From assembly GCA_035222895.1 (NCBI GenBank), contig JAVYIG010001810.1, positions 160,001 through 224,000 of the forward strand: a stretch of 64,000 nt of DNA, in the 5' to 3' direction. The position numbers and the translations under genes were made by a program. This DNA comes from Strongylocentrotus droebachiensis (Eukaryota; Echinodermata; Echinoidea; Camarodonta; Strongylocentrotidae). The notes beneath the pieces are model-generated. The model saw only the letters and a program-made list of their open reading frames with translations, did not search any database and was not told the origin of the DNA. Positions 63,493 to 64,000 of the stretch are shown in pieces; the stretch's first letter is position 1; each line of letters begins with the position of its first letter.

Positions 63493-63551
63493 GTAGGCAT
63501 CTTAATTCAAAGATCTCAAAGAATTTGAAAAATTCTGAATGACCAATTTTT

Positions 63552-64000
63552 GTCTCGCCTGCGTAGCAAAAAGCGAGACATAGGCGCCACTTTTCCGGTG
63601 ACGGCGGCGACGGCCAAAAAGGTCAAAAACTTAACCTAAGGTTAAGTTTTTGAATTTTTGATATAATTTTTAAAGTATAGGTTCTTAGTCAATGAAACTT
63701 GGATTATAGGGTAATCAAGTATCCCCAATCATGTGAGTAGAATTTCAGATCACAAAGTCAAGGTCAAAGGTCATTTCAGGTCAACAGACTTGGACTATGT
63801 TGTAGCATCATCATCGAAAACTTAACCTAAGGTTAAGTTTTTGAATTTTTGATATAATTTTTAAAGTATAAGTTCTGAGTCAATGAAACTTGGACTATAG
63901 GGTAATCAAGTATCCCCAATCATGTGAGTAGAATTTCAGATCACAAAGTCAAGGTCAAAGGTCATTTCAGGTCAACAGACTTGGACTATGTTGTGGCATC
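63552..64000 (+). repeat. TTTGTCTCGCCTGCGTAGC repeat, copy 2, runs off the window
   Basis: Same head as 27914 (TTTGTCTCGCCTGCGTAGCA), then at least two 191-bp units. DR1-type AGGTCA-A-AGGTCA at 63761-63773 and 63952-63964. More units may follow beyond 64000. Confidence 0.92.

Overview
The window is AT-rich eukaryotic DNA with long introns and many transposons. It carries the N-terminal three quarters or so of a single gene on the + strand: a nuclear receptor corepressor of the NCoR/SMRT family. I could assemble 24 coding exons by hand between 5398 and 63492. All have GT-AG borders with matching reading phase and together encode about 1,845 residues. The product matches vertebrate NCoR1 and NCoR2 in order: the N-terminal RRRPSLLSEF motif, the GPS2/TBL1-binding coiled coil, the HDAC3-activating SANT1 (DAD) module, SANT2, an acidic/SUMO-motif-rich region, then repeated GSIxxGTP motifs. 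The initiator exon (probably upstream) and the C-terminal receptor-interaction motifs (beyond 64000) are missing. The gene looks like the single invertebrate co-ortholog of NCOR1 and NCOR2.

The repeat content and the divergence from vertebrates suggest a marine invertebrate deuterostome, most likely a sea urchin. That is an inference from the look of the repeats and not a database result.

Layout. 1-5397: no exon recognised; a truncated LINE, MITEs, SINE pieces and a TIR element with 6-bp target duplications. 5398-5584: first exon seen. 5585-28831: a 23-kb first intron with many MITEs, a pyrimidine minisatellite inside a TIR element, a large palindrome and a 30-bp minisatellite. 28832-36009: exons 2 and 3. 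36010-41232: an intron with a 1.67-kb fold-back element (exact 8-bp target duplication) and a 416-bp tandem duplication. 41233-50449: exons 4-11, where the coiled-coil exon is followed by two degraded copies of itself. 51058-54913: SANT1, a cysteine-rich insert and SANT2. 55685-63492: seven exons of the disordered middle region.

Points most worth attention are the cysteine-rich insert between SANT1 and SANT2 (not in the vertebrate proteins as I know them), the tandem copies of the coiled-coil exon, and several transposon families whose termini and target duplications can be read directly. No bacterial or viral system, CRISPR array or rRNA gene was seen.
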